A stretch of 64,000 nucleotides of DNA, taken from Enoplosus armatus. Its lineage: Eukaryota; Chordata; Actinopteri; Centrarchiformes; Enoplosidae. A model generated the notes under the pieces. The model searched no databases and had not been told where the DNA came from. It saw nothing but the letters and a program-made list of their open reading frames with translations. The stretch is taken from contig NC_092183.1 in the NCBI RefSeq assembly GCF_043641665.1, positions 11,676,001 through 11,740,000 on the forward strand, written 5' to 3'. Position numbers and translations under genes: made by a program. Below, piece after piece: positions 1-9,718 of this stretch; within the stretch, counting starts at the first letter, position 1, and each line of letters opens with the position of its first letter.

Positions 1-81
1 GTATTCATATATTAATCAAAAGCCTTTAAATGCACATAATCATTCTTTACATTTATTAAGATTTATTTAAGTCAGCTTTGG

Positions 82-160
82 AAGGGATGCTTGCAAATGT
101 CTGGATCCTTGCTGCTTACCATGGGTGTGCCACAAGGCTCCCTGTTCTGTTTACCAGATA
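82..160 (+). pseudogene. LINE reverse transcriptase fragment, 5' of the Tc1 insertion
   Basis: Translated from about 82, this gives a short stretch ending MGVPQGSLF. That is reverse transcriptase block 4 (GVPQGS) of a CR1/L2/Rex-like non-LTR retrotransposon. It is cut at 160 by the Tc1 element and resumes at 1817. No LINE similarity is recognised upstream of about 80, so the copy is truncated there or outside the window. Confidence 0.75.
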
Positions 161-377
161 CAGTGCATCCGGAAAGTATTCACGGCGCTTCACTTTTTCC
201 ACATTTTGTTATGTTACACCCTTATTCCAAAATGGATTAAATTAATTTTTTTCCTCAAAATTCTACACACAACACCCCATAATGACAATGTGAAAAAAGT
301 TTTTTTGAAATTTTTGCAAATTTATTAAAAATAAAAAACTAAGAAATCACATGTACATAAGTATTCACAGCCTTTGC
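161..377 (+). repeat. Tc1 left terminal inverted repeat
   Basis: A 217-bp TIR running from CAGTGCATCC to GCCTTTGC. AGTATTCAC, the likely transposase-binding core, is present at 175-183 (outer) and 360-368 (inner). Similarity to the right TIR is high along its whole length, with scattered substitutions. Confidence 0.92.
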
Positions 378-511
378 CATGACTCTCAAAATTGAGCTCA
401 GGTGCATCCTGTTTCCACTGATCATCCTTGAGATGTTTCTGCAGCTTAATTGGAGTCCACCTGTGGTAAATTCAGTTGATTGGACATGATTTGGAAAGGC
501 ACACACCTGTC

Positions 512-518
512 TATATAA
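512..518 (+). promoter_or_regulatory. Candidate TATA box of the Tc1 transposase
   Basis: TATATAA lies 27 bp before the first ATG (539) and 48 bp before the likely ATG (560), between the left TIR and the coding region, which is where the element's internal promoter is expected. Confidence 0.55.
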
Positions 519-538
519 GGTCCCACAGTTGACAGTGC

Positions 539-1579
539 ATGTCAGAGCACAAACCAAGCATGAAGTCAAAGGAATTGTCTGTAGACCTCCGAGACAGGAT
601 TGTCTCGAGGCACAAATCTGGGGAAGGTTACAGAAAAATTTCTGCTGCTTTGAAGGTCCCAATGAGCACAGTGGCCTCCATCATCCGTAAGTGGAAGAAG
701 TTCGGAACCACCAGGACTCTTCCTAGAGCTGGCCGGCCATCTAAACTGAGTAATCGGGGGAGAAGGGCCTTAGTCAGGGAGGTGACCAAGAACCCGATGG
801 TCACTCTGTCAGAGCTCCAGAGTTCCTCTGTGGAGAGAGGAGAACCTTCCAGAAGGACAACCATCTCTGCAGCAATCCACCAATCAGGCCTGTATGGTAG
901 AGTGGCCAGACGCAAGCCACTCCTTAGTAAAAGGCACATAGCAGCCCGCCTGGAGTTTGCCAAAAGGCACCTGAAGGACTCTCAGACCATGAGAAACAAA
1001 ATTCTCTGGTCTGATGAGACAAAGATTGAACTCTTTGGTGTGAATGCCAGGCGTCACGTTTGGAGGAAACCAGGCACCGCTCATCACCAGGCCAATACCA
1101 TCCCTACAGTGAAGCATGGTGGTGGCAGCATCATGCTGTGGGGATGTTTTTCAGCGGCAGGAACTGGGAGACTAGTCAGGATAGAGGGAAAGATGAATGC
1201 AGCAAAGTACAGAGACATCCTGGATGAAAACCTGCTCCAGAGCGCTCTTGACCTCAGACTGGGGCGACGGTTTATCTTTCAGCAGGACAACGACCCTAAG
1301 CACACAGCCAAGATATCAAAGGAGTGGCTTCAGGACAACTCTGTGAATGTCCTTGAGTGGCCCAGCCAGAGCCCAGACTTGAATCCGATTGAACATCTCT
1401 GGAGAGATCTGAAAATGGCTGTGCACCGACGCTTCCCATCCAACCTGATGGAGCTTGAGAGGTGCTGCAAAGAGGAATGGGTGAAACTGCCCAAAGATAG
1501 GTGTGCCAAGCTTGTGGCATCATATTCAAAAAGACTTGAGGCTGTAATTGCTGCCAAAGGTGCATCAACAAAGTATTGA
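539..1579 (+). CDS. Tc1 transposase, DD34E, full length
   Basis: The enzyme cuts and joins transposon ends at TA dinucleotides. The 346-codon frame has no stop or frameshift. Residues 10-60 form the first helix-turn-helix of the paired-like DNA-binding domain, an AGRP hook lies at 64-67, and the second helix-turn-helix spans about 70-130. The catalytic domain has D159 (WSDETKIELFG), the glycine-rich box around 194-209 (HGGGSIMLWGCF), D250 (QQDNDPKHTA) and E285 (SPDLNPIEHLW). The spacing is 90 residues between the two aspartates and 34 between the second aspartate and the glutamate, as in Sleeping Beauty. The family usually starts at MxSKE, so the real start is probably M8 (560-562), giving 339 residues, close to the usual 340. 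The ATG at 539 adds MSEHKPS. It runs antisense to grid2. Confidence 0.96.
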   Translation: MSEHKPSMKSKELSVDLRDRIVSRHKSGEGYRKISAALKVPMSTVASIIRKWKKFGTTRTLPRAGRPSKLSNRGRRALVREVTKNPMVTLSELQSSSVERGEPSRRTTISAAIHQSGLYGRVARRKPLLSKRHIAARLEFAKRHLKDSQTMRNKILWSDETKIELFGVNARRHVWRKPGTAHHQANTIPTVKHGGGSIMLWGCFSAAGTGRLVRIEGKMNAAKYRDILDENLLQSALDLRLGRRFIFQQDNDPKHTAKISKEWLQDNSVNVLEWPSQSPDLNPIEHLWRDLKMAVHRRFPSNLMELERCCKEEWVKLPKDRCAKLVASYSKRLEAVIAAKGASTKY

Positions 1580-1816
1580 GCAAAGGCTGTGAATACTTAT
1601 GTACATGTGATTTCTCAGGTTTTTTATTTTTAATAAATTTGCAAAAATCTCAAATAAACTTTTTTCACGTTGTCATTATGGGGTGTTGTGTGTAGAATTT
1701 TGAGGAAAAAATGAATTTAATCCATTTTGGTATAAGGCTGCAACATAACAAAATGTGGAAAAAGTGAATACTAGCGCTGTGAATACTAGCGCTGTGAATA
1801 CTTTCCGGATGCACTG
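1580..1816 (-). repeat. Tc1 right terminal inverted repeat, with duplicated outer site
   Basis: The reverse complement of the left TIR, but 20 bp longer. GTGAATACT occurs once at the inner site (1589-1597) and three times at the outer site (1764-1772, 1779-1787, 1794-1802), at a 15-bp period with AGCGCT between copies. The left TIR has a single outer copy, so the extra copies are a local tandem expansion. Confidence 0.93.
1632..1658 (+). terminator. Candidate polyadenylation signals of the Tc1 transposase
   Basis: AATAAA occurs at 1632-1637 and 1653-1658, 53 and 74 bp after the transposase stop, inside the right TIR. Their reverse complements also occur in the left TIR, so they may be incidental. 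Confidence 0.4.
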
Positions 1817-2117
1817 TATGTTGATGATATTGTCTCTTCTCTACATGAATGTCAAATAAATCTTTACACAGGTGATACTGTGCTGCTCATTCATTCTTGA
1901 CAAATAACTATTATTTAATGCATCCTGTATCATCATCATTGGTACCCATCGATCCGTGCATCAGTCATATCGGAGAGGTGAGGTGCCTGTGCCCAAAGGA
2001 CAATACGCAACCCAGCCTCAGCATGCTCACCCTGCTACCAGACTACAGAGAAGCTTCTTTCCTCAGGTTGTGAGACTGCTCAACTCTACCTTATTCTCTG
2101 CATGCCACCATAAATAA
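1817..2117 (+). pseudogene. LINE reverse transcriptase remainder and ORF2 C-terminus
   Basis: After the Tc1 right end the frame YVDDIVSSLHECQINLYTGD continues reverse transcriptase block 5. The catalytic YADD box reads YTGD, so the enzyme is dead. The frame stops at a TGA near 1898. From about 1970 the sequence encodes the far C-terminus typical of fish LINE ORF2 proteins (RSFFPQVVRLLNS, then a TAA stop at 2115-2117). Several hundred codons between the two parts are missing, so this copy has a large internal deletion. The reading frame also shifts by two bases across the Tc1 junction once the target duplication is removed. Confidence 0.75.
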
Positions 2118-2365
2118 ATAACATGGAACTTTCTGTTATGCTGGTTTCGGAGTTATTACCATACCACTACCTCTGCAGGAGATAAAGAGAGTATATGTAT
2201 ATAAGTAACTGTATATATTGTATTCATTTTTATCTTTTAATATTCTTATTTGTATTCTATTCTAATTTTAAATATTTGTATATACAGTATGTTCTGTGTG
2301 TAGCGTAAGCATTGTCTTCATTGTGCAGCCTGTGTTGTATAACGACTATGAATAAATGTACCTTG
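2118..2365 (+). mobile_element. LINE 3' untranslated tail
   Basis: AT-rich sequence directly after the LINE stop codon, with AATAAA at 2351-2356. It is interpreted as the 3' tail of the same element because of its position. The exact end is uncertain, and I see no clean target duplication. Confidence 0.5.
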
Positions 2366-5160
2366 AATGCTGTAAGATGCTTTGATGAATCCAATTTATA
2401 AACATAAAATGATATCTACCATATATAGAACTAAATGCATGCTATAGAGATCCAGAGACAAAGAATAACAGTAATTAACTGCCAAAGTCTGTGAAAAAAA
2501 GCTTGGCTTCTTGTGTACAGACGATTGTATATAATTACAGTTTTCGCCTGAGTTCTGGATTACGGGGATCAGAGATATGCAACTGCTTCCTTCCTTACAT
2601 TCTGTTTACCATTTCACTCTTAGGTTCATTACTGGTGGTAATTACAACACTCATCACTGCATCTCATATGATAAGGTTGATCGGTCTTTCCTAACAAATC
2701 CCTTGTCAGAAAATTGCCATCATACATCTCATCTTTGACTGCTGGAGAAATCTGGTACATATTTATGTTGCTCCAATGCCTGGCTGATGATTCAGGTACC
2801 CCATACCATAACTAATTCAAGGAATGTCTGTGTTTACAGAGACTGCACTGCTCTAATTAAATAATCTTCAGTGTCACCTAAAGACCACAACCAATTCCAT
2901 GTACACCTCTTGATTATTTCGAAAATAATAACTTCCCCAAAACAGCCTTTAACTCTGGACTCTGGCTGTTATTTTCTGATTCTGTTTGCTTAAATTTCCA
3001 ATTTTTCATTGGAACTGTAAAGAGGGATGTTTAGCCAACTTGTACCGTGTATATGTAAAGGTTAAATAAAAATATCACCAGCTTTCAGACTGTGTGGGCA
3101 GATAGGGACACTTACACAACTTGGCTTTCTTCTTTCGTTAATAAACAAAACTATGGCATGTTTTACATAAGCCATTGTTTTCCAATGTAATCACAAAGCA
3201 TCTAATCATTTGTGATTGACATTGTAAAGAAACCCCTTGACCACTGTGCACACATAACTGCTGCCACGAGGAAGAGATTATGCAAAACCTTTGGAATTAG
3301 TGGTTTTGTAGAAATACTCTTAATAAAACTTATGACCATGTTCAATATGTTGTTCACTACTCACACACAAACAGTGTGTGAGAGCCATTTGAAACCTTAG
3401 CTATAAAAAGATACATGAGCGTATACAAAGGGACCCATATTTATACAAACAAGAACAAATAAGAATGTTACACAAATCTGGCAGTATGACTTGTAGATGG
3501 AGTTTTCAACAGCAAAGCAAATCTGTACAGATTGACCTGAATGACCCCAATCTGAATTGCCATCGTTACTGCACACAATAATAATCCCAATTTAATCAAC
3601 TCTCTTGAATAAGGAGGGGGAGTAGATTTTGTCAGTGCGTGTGTGTACATTTAAGTTATTTTCTTCTTAACAAGTAATTTGGTCTCAGAACTCTAATCAA
3701 ACTGTTTCATCAGGGGCTTTTGGGTGTGTGCTTGAATGGGCAGGCATGTTTGTATGTCTATGCGCATGTGTGCTCCAATGCGTCTTATGTGTGATTATAT
3801 GAAAACCGCAGAAACAGGGTCAGTAACACCAGGATATCACCACGGCAGCAAGGTTAAATGCAGTCCATATGGGCCCGTGAGTGCCAGCTTGTCTGTGCGT
3901 GTTTTGTTTAGTTTACTGACCTTTCAGCATTATCACAGGCTCATAAAGACAATCGTCATTAAAATACTGAATTATTACTGCTGTTACAATAAGACGGCAA
4001 TCCTAGATAGACTACAGAATTTTAAATAGACTAAAATTTTACCAGACTAAATTTTAAAAGAAATTGTGTGTATTTGTGTGTGTGTGCATATGCACAAGAC
4101 AACCAAATGTCAACAATGTCACTAGTTTCCTTTAAAGACAAAATAAAATGTCAAAGAACAAACCTCCCATTTCCCACGAGTGTTTTGAAAAGATGATCAC
4201 GTTTAATATTCATTGTGTCAATGTATTCATTTTTTCTGTCTACCTGAAGTACAAGATTACATGATTTGCTCAATTTCTTGCAAATGAATAATTATTAATT
4301 TGTTAGTTCAGTCAAATTATGTGTATGGATGTTTCCAAGGATATAAATATGAGTAAAGAAAATAAGTGATAATCAAGATCCAGTGATTTACTAACCCTAA
4401 CCCTAACCCTGAAATCATGAAAAAGGAATAGTCTGAAGCAACTTCACATAAAATGATCTATGCGTAGGTGCAGAAGTGTGCACATGTACATTTTTGATTG
4501 TTTCTAAATCTACTGACAATCCCAGCTCTTGAAGTGTTAAAATATTACAAGCATAAAATAAAGAGGTATGTGAGATCAGTTAATGGGCAGGAAAGTCTCT
4601 GCATCCGGTCTGTTTTGCACCACTGAAATGGACAGTTTTTAGCTACCGAGAATGCCATGTAAAAAACAGCATCATCATTCACACAGAGAATAATGGGAAT
4701 GGAAGATACTCATTCCTTGAACATAAAGGGAGTCTTTAACAATGACAGGCTTTACCTCAAATGGATCTGATTCATTTTGTCCCTATGCTCATAACAATAT
4801 ATAAGCGAGAATTGACCGCCTCATTGATTTTTACTACTTTGTAGAAATTACACGGCCATTTCTTTAATCAAATTTACTAACCATCTTTTACAGTAAAATG
4901 GTAGCATGTGCACTGGGCTGTAGTGGCAGTTCTGTCTCCCAGCTTCCACATTAGAGAGCGCCAAAGCCAGCCAGCCAAATCACTTTATTAACCACTATAA
5001 CTGCAATATTAAGTATTCCCTGATGCTGCTAGTAAATGAGAGAAGTCAACTCCAGATGCATCAAAGAACGTCTTCACCATCCAAATCTGCTCTTACCCAG
5101 GTGTGCTGAATGATGAATCGTGGCCGATTGTTTGTTATTGTTTGTTATCAGCATAGGTAA
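2366..5160. other. Intronic DNA without recognised genes
   Basis: AT-rich intron with short GT-rich patches near 3630-3780 and 4070-4090. A short telomere-like run lies at 4391-4410. No exon, no transposon end and no long tandem array was seen. Small open frames here have no family signature. Confidence 0.6.
4391..4410 (+). repeat. Short telomere-like repeat
   Basis: Three CTAACC units plus CT, the C-rich strand of the vertebrate telomere repeat. A looser version (AACCCTAA, then TTAACCCTAACC) lies at 7385-7412. Confidence 0.7.
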
Positions 5161-5173
5161 CGCCCCTAAACAC

Positions 5174-5180
5174 TATATAA
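5174..5180 (+). promoter_or_regulatory. Candidate TATA box of the Harbinger Myb-like gene remnant
   Basis: TATATAA followed by GGGCAG, 43 bp before the ATG at 5223. The position suits a basal promoter left over from the transposon. Confidence 0.5.
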
Positions 5181-5222
5181 GGGCAGGTGTTGTGCCGTAT
5201 GCTAATACTCAGAATTGGAGAG

Positions 5223-5554
5223 ATGCCATCAAAAAAAGGCTATAAGAAGAATAACTTCAGCAGTAGTGAAATTGGGGTACTGTTAAGAGCGTCAGTACTG
5301 GCATTATAGGAAAATCAAAAACCCAGCAATGGCAAAACATTTGTGATGCTGTGAATGTCATGTCAGCAGAGGGACACACAGTAACTGAAATTAAAAAAAA
5401 ATGGTTTGACATGAAAATGAAAGGAAAAAAACGCATTTCCCAAGCTAAGCACTTTTATAGTCTTAATTGGGAACAGTGGACCAATAGTATTTCTTTAGCC
5501 CACAAATGTAATAATGCAATCATTATAATTACTCTAAAACATATAATAATCTAA
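5223..5554 (+). pseudogene. Frameshifted Harbinger-type Myb/SANT-like DNA-binding gene
   Basis: PIF/Harbinger transposons carry a second gene encoding a Myb/SANT-like protein that helps bring the transposase to DNA. Here ATG 5223 opens a frame reading MPSKKGYKKNNFSSSEIGVL, the usual basic start and first helix, and ends at TAG 5307-5309. From 5303 a second frame continues with WQNICDAVNVMSAEGHTV and then TEIKKKWFDMKMKGKKRIS. This is the conserved third-helix region (EIKKKWxDxK) of Myb_DNA-bind_5-like domains. About 20 residues between the two halves are missing. After about 5450 no similarity is evident, although the frame stays open to 5554. A partner transposase and TIRs were not found nearby, so this is a broken fragment. 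A domesticated Myb/SANT gene copy is the less likely alternative. Confidence 0.72.
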
Positions 5555-6132
5555 ATTTGATTATATGATAGTCATGCTTTTTTTTTTATGTTCCTCAAAT
5601 TTACAACTTTTGTTTCCTTGCGTTGGACAAACAATTTGTGGACTGTGAAAATTAGTTCAGTGTTTTTTTCTTATCTTGGTAAGAGAGCTCTCAACCACTC
5701 GCAGAAGAAGAGCATAAAAAAAGAAAACATTGGTGAATCCCTGAAATCATTGGGTCCTAACAAAATAAGAACAAATTATGGATACAAACAAAAATAAGAG
5801 AAAATGTCTTCGTATATCTCTTCCTTCATGACGCCCAATAACAGTTATTTTGGGTTTCTTACACATGTGCGGCTAGTAAATGTTCAAAGATGTTTTCTGA
5901 GTTCTCAAATCGTTCCATATAGTCATTAATACTACCACAGTCATTTCTATAAATCAAAATGTCTTATACGGAAAAAAAAAACATATGCATGAAGACAATT
6001 TTCTTTGTATGTATGAATTGTGGGCGTCTCCAGTCTTGCTTTCATTTTGCAGTGGATACACAGGGGCCAATCAATGAGGATATCCCACAGATCCAAAACA
6101 AAAGAGGAAAACCACATGCAGCACGCAAACGT

Positions 6133-6170
6133 CACACACACACAGACACACACACACACACACACACACA
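6133..6170 (+). repeat. (CA)n microsatellite
   Basis: 38 bp of CA with one GA interruption near 6145. Confidence 0.95.
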
Positions 6171-6489
6171 GCGTATCCAAAGAAGAAGAAAACCACAGGA
6201 AGCGTCCTGGTGGTTCAGTGAAGAGGGGACATACTGTTCAAACTTTTTCCCTCTGCCTCTCTGCCCCACTGTCTGTCCCTCTCTGCAGGAAAGAAAAAAA
6301 TGACTGAAAGAACCCCCAATCACAATTCCGACTTGACATCTCCATTGAAGTCATTCAGCATTTTCTCCACACACAACCATCTGTACATACACACACAGCA
6401 TTTATGCCTATGCAATTGTCCACAAGCTGGAGAAAAGAGTAACTATTTTATAATAATCTTGTGTTCCCAAGAGATCTATAAAGTCAGTC

Positions 6490-6490
<1 letters not shown>

Positions 6491-6527
<37 letters not shown>
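6491..6527 (+). repeat. (GT)n microsatellite
   Basis: Uninterrupted GT for 37 bp. Confidence 0.97.
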
Positions 6528-6528
<1 letters not shown>

Positions 6529-8436
6529 ATGTATTGATTCAGACTCCTCAAGTCTAACTCGGTAATTGCCTTTTAACCATAAGTCATGACTGAAGGACAT
6601 CGTGGGGACCTGTCATAAATGGAGTGAGAAAAGCATAGGAGAGGGAAAAGAGAAGGCAAGAGAAAGAGTGACAATGATTGGTAGAGCGAGAAAGAGCTAG
6701 AGATAGAGAATAAGCCAAGGTCTGTCTTTCACTCTGCCTCTGGTTTAAGTTAGCATTCAAAAAAGCAAGGGAAAAATCAGCAGTGGGAGGGGGGAGGGAA
6801 AGACGTTGAGGACACGTTGTATATGAATTGCTCTTAAAGGCCATTTTGCTTTTCATTTCCTCATTTCTTATTCTTGGCTCGTTTTGCTCCATCTTAACCA
6901 TTCATTTTCATTCAAATGAACTTTTCTTTTTAAATTCCCTAAAGTTTGTCACTGTGTCCTGGGGATGTCTTTCACCTTGTTGTCTTTTGCAGCTCCACTT
7001 TAAAAACACTTTGCCTGTGCTGGCTTTAAAACAGGTCTAAGACATGCTCTGAGGTCTCACTGGCTCATCTGATGTGGGAGGGCGAGAAAAGCCTCTCTCT
7101 GAATAATAACTGACCAAACATGCGGTCCGCCTCTGCACTAATAGGCCAGATCTAATGATGTATGAAGGGGGATGGTAATTGGAGAGCGACGCAAATTTGA
7201 CCTTGCAGCCTCCCGCCAACAACAATGTTCAGCAAACTCTCTGGGTGAAAGGTAGTCTTTAAAGCTACTGAAGCAATGGACTCTGGAGATGCTGACATCT
7301 TTATATAACTATTCAAAATACCGGAATACAAGTTTGTTTAAAGATTTTCCTTTAACCATCAATAATATGTGACAAACATCTGGCTAACCCTAATTCTGAC
7401 TTTAACCCTAACCATAAAAAAGTGGTAAAGTGACAGTGAGCACCAGAACATGTGTTGCACTATGACCAATCTACTTACAGTAAAGCAGCAGACATACCTT
7501 TAAACCACGAAATCACTTTGGCTCTCTCTAGAGCATCTTAAGTACAGTAGAGGGCAATGCTATGTTAACTTTCATCAGACTGTAGTAGCATTCAGTATTG
7601 TACCATTTCACCAGACAGTGCTGTAAAAGGAGCATGCATTATACACTAATGGGTTATATGTACATAACATTGGTGAACTATTAATTTCCATATGAGTCGA
7701 AGGGTTTTGAGCCATTTGAATTTGAATCGTACCTCTAATGGTTGTATAATCAGGTGTAGATTAAAGACTTGCATGGTGGGCTGTAAATTAACAAGGCCAC
7801 GTTACACCATTTAAGGGCGAGCTAGAAAAAATATATATAATCCAAAAATGTGCATATTACCTATCAGGATTCTTTGTCATTCTGAAGATAAAGGATTTTT
7901 AATTGACTCTTTCTTTTGAGCTTTGTGACTTTGGTTCACCAGTTGCCTCATCCTCTTAAGGGGTATCAGATAGTGGAAAAATCATTAAAAGGGACTCAGC
8001 CCTTTGCGGCTGTCCAAGAGATAAATGCTGCTGCTTGGTGGGAAGAGGTGACAAGGGAGCAAACGTGCTCAAGGCTGACCCTGTGGTATCAATCTGTGCA
8101 ATGTTAAAAAGTTTCTCTAGGCTATGAAGAGTTGTTGCACACTCGTTTTGGCTGCTCTGACCTCTTTTAGCATTTTAAAAGATCCAACAGCACAGGGCAT
8201 GAATCAAGTGGCAAAGGGAAGATGTGGGGATGGAAGGGGGCTTATAAGGAGAGCTTTGAGTTGAGGGGTAACTTTGATATCAGAAATACAAAATTCTAGC
8301 ATATTTCCTGAAAAGAGAAATGAGCTGCTAGAAATATGTACCTAACTGCTGCTTTAAGGGTTTTAACCAGAGATTTGCAGGTGTAAAATGTTCCCTTCAT
8401 GTCTACATGACGTATAAAAACACAAATCACTACACT

Positions 8437-8468
8437 ACACCTGACAGAGCATGGAAAGTCATATCTGT
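8437..8468 (+). repeat. 32-bp direct repeat, copy 1
   Basis: Identical over 32 bp to 9257-9288. It starts ACACCTGACAGAGCATGG. The flanks of the two copies do not align. Confidence 0.9.
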
Positions 8469-9171
8469 CAAAAGCTGCCGTGCCAACCTTATGTACAAAA
8501 ATAATTGGACACTTTCTGTAAATTAGAGAAGAGTTCATTATGTTTCAGTTGAGCACAAGTCAGCAAGACACAAAGCAGCACTTAATTGCACAGCCCGGCA
8601 CCAAATTATATCTGTCATTGGCCCTCAACCTCTTCCACAGTGAAAATTTGGACACTTCCCGGTAATTACAAGTCAGGCTCATAGCATCAAAGGTAAAGTA
8701 CCAGCTCCAAAAAGGTTCTTACTGCTGGTTAATGTACTGTTTTAATGAACACTAAAGTAGCAAAGGGAATCTTGCTTGTATAAAATGTTCCTGTTCTCTC
8801 CAGCAAGAAAAAAAAACCCTTTGAGCTGAGCAATTCTCTGAAGTAGGGTTTTTTTGCTATGTTTTCAATGCGGGAAGCAAACTGTTTACTGTAGCCTCTC
8901 CATAGGACCAAGTCTATTAAAACACACTAGTAGTCACATAAAGGGAGGCACCAGCCCTGAGATCCATTTTGGGTACCGACTCACAGTCAGAGATGCTGCA
9001 CTTAAAGACACTCGCCTGAGTGGAAATTCTCAGATCACAAGTTAAAAATGCCTTCTGTAATAATAACAATATAGTCAAATGTTTACAATTGTGAGGTTCT
9101 CTTTGTGCTTTCTACTCTCGACAGGAAGGTCAGAGCACAAGGCAAACTAAAGAGCAGGGCCAGGTGCTGGT

Positions 9172-9225
9172 AGAAATTGAGTGTCTTGCTCAAGGATACT
9201 TTATTGGGGCAAGTGTGACACTGCT
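9172..9225 (+). mobile_element. Possible MIR/CORE-type SINE fragment
   Basis: The motif TTGAGTGTCTTGCTCAAGGA at 9178-9197 resembles the conserved core of MIR-like SINEs, which in fish typically reads as a cttgctcaagg box. Neither a tRNA head nor a tail is clear, so this is a small old fragment at best. Confidence 0.35.
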
Positions 9226-9256
9226 TAGTTCCACCTGCTGGCTTATAATTATCTCA

Positions 9257-9288
9257 ACACCTGACAGAGCATGGAAAGTCATATCTGT
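9257..9288 (+). repeat. 32-bp direct repeat, copy 2
   Basis: Identical over 32 bp to 8437-8468, 820 bp downstream in the same orientation. It lies just after the MIR-like segment at 9172-9225. Confidence 0.9.
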
Positions 9289-9690
9289 TAGCCTATTAGT
9301 AGGTCTTTTTCATTATCTCCTCAACACTCTGTCTCTCACTACCCCCACACATGTCCCTCAGCATAGTCATTACACTTAATAAATCTGTTTAGTTGGGTGT
9401 TGTGTCAACTTTAGTGTATACAGTGAAACAGTTTCCTTGTTATATTAAGTAAAGATCCTCTTATATGTGGTCCCAGAGCCACTCTCTCATGCTCACTGAT
9501 TTTCTCTTTCTCTCTCACATACACAACATAAAAACCCACCTAGTTCTCATCACAGCTTCCCATTTCAACCCTTTCCATTTATTATTTATTATTACTAAAT
9601 AGAGCTATAGCATGGCATTGGCAAGCATTTGTACTAGCAAATAGATGGTGCAGATGAAAGGGAAACACAGGCTGTCTACATGAGGAGGAA

Positions 9691-9718
9691 AATAATATAT
9701 TACATGTAATATATTATT
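9691..9718. repeat. 28-bp perfect AT-rich palindrome
   Basis: Each 14-bp arm is the exact reverse complement of the other, with the centre between 9704 and 9705 (ACATGT). It could extrude as a cruciform. Confidence 0.9.

Larger units (their letters stand above)
161..1816 (+). mobile_element. Complete Tc1-type DNA transposon with open transposase frame
   Basis: This is a 1656-bp Tc1/mariner element bounded by CAGTGCATCCGGAAAGTATT on the left and its exact reverse complement on the right, flanked by TA on both sides (159-160 and 1817-1818). The TIRs are long (217 and 237 bp) and each carries the core AGTATTCAC at its outer and its inner end, which is the IR/DR layout of the Sleeping Beauty group. 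One transposase gene fills the middle. The only visible structural departure is extra sequence in the right TIR at 1764-1793. It sits inside a LINE reverse transcriptase, so it is younger than that copy. Activity cannot be judged from sequence alone. Confidence 0.97.
5555..8436. other. Intronic DNA: two CA/GT arrays and a purine-rich block
   Basis: Contains the microsatellites at 6133-6170 and 6491-6527 and a purine-rich block on the + strand at about 6610-6800. Loose telomere-like motifs occur at 7385-7412. The rest is AT-rich DNA without recognised features. Confidence 0.6.

Noticed and set aside
628..1583. Several minus-strand frames across the Tc1 element
   Set aside because: They are shadows of the transposase gene on the opposite strand.
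4391..4410. True telomere or chromosome end
   Set aside because: Only about three units, embedded in ordinary intronic DNA on both sides.
5947..6323. Frames encoding Cys-Val or His-Thr repeats
   Set aside because: Translations of CA/GT microsatellites. The same applies to such frames near 11300, 12800, 13200, 13600, 35800, 41900, 53200 and 53700.
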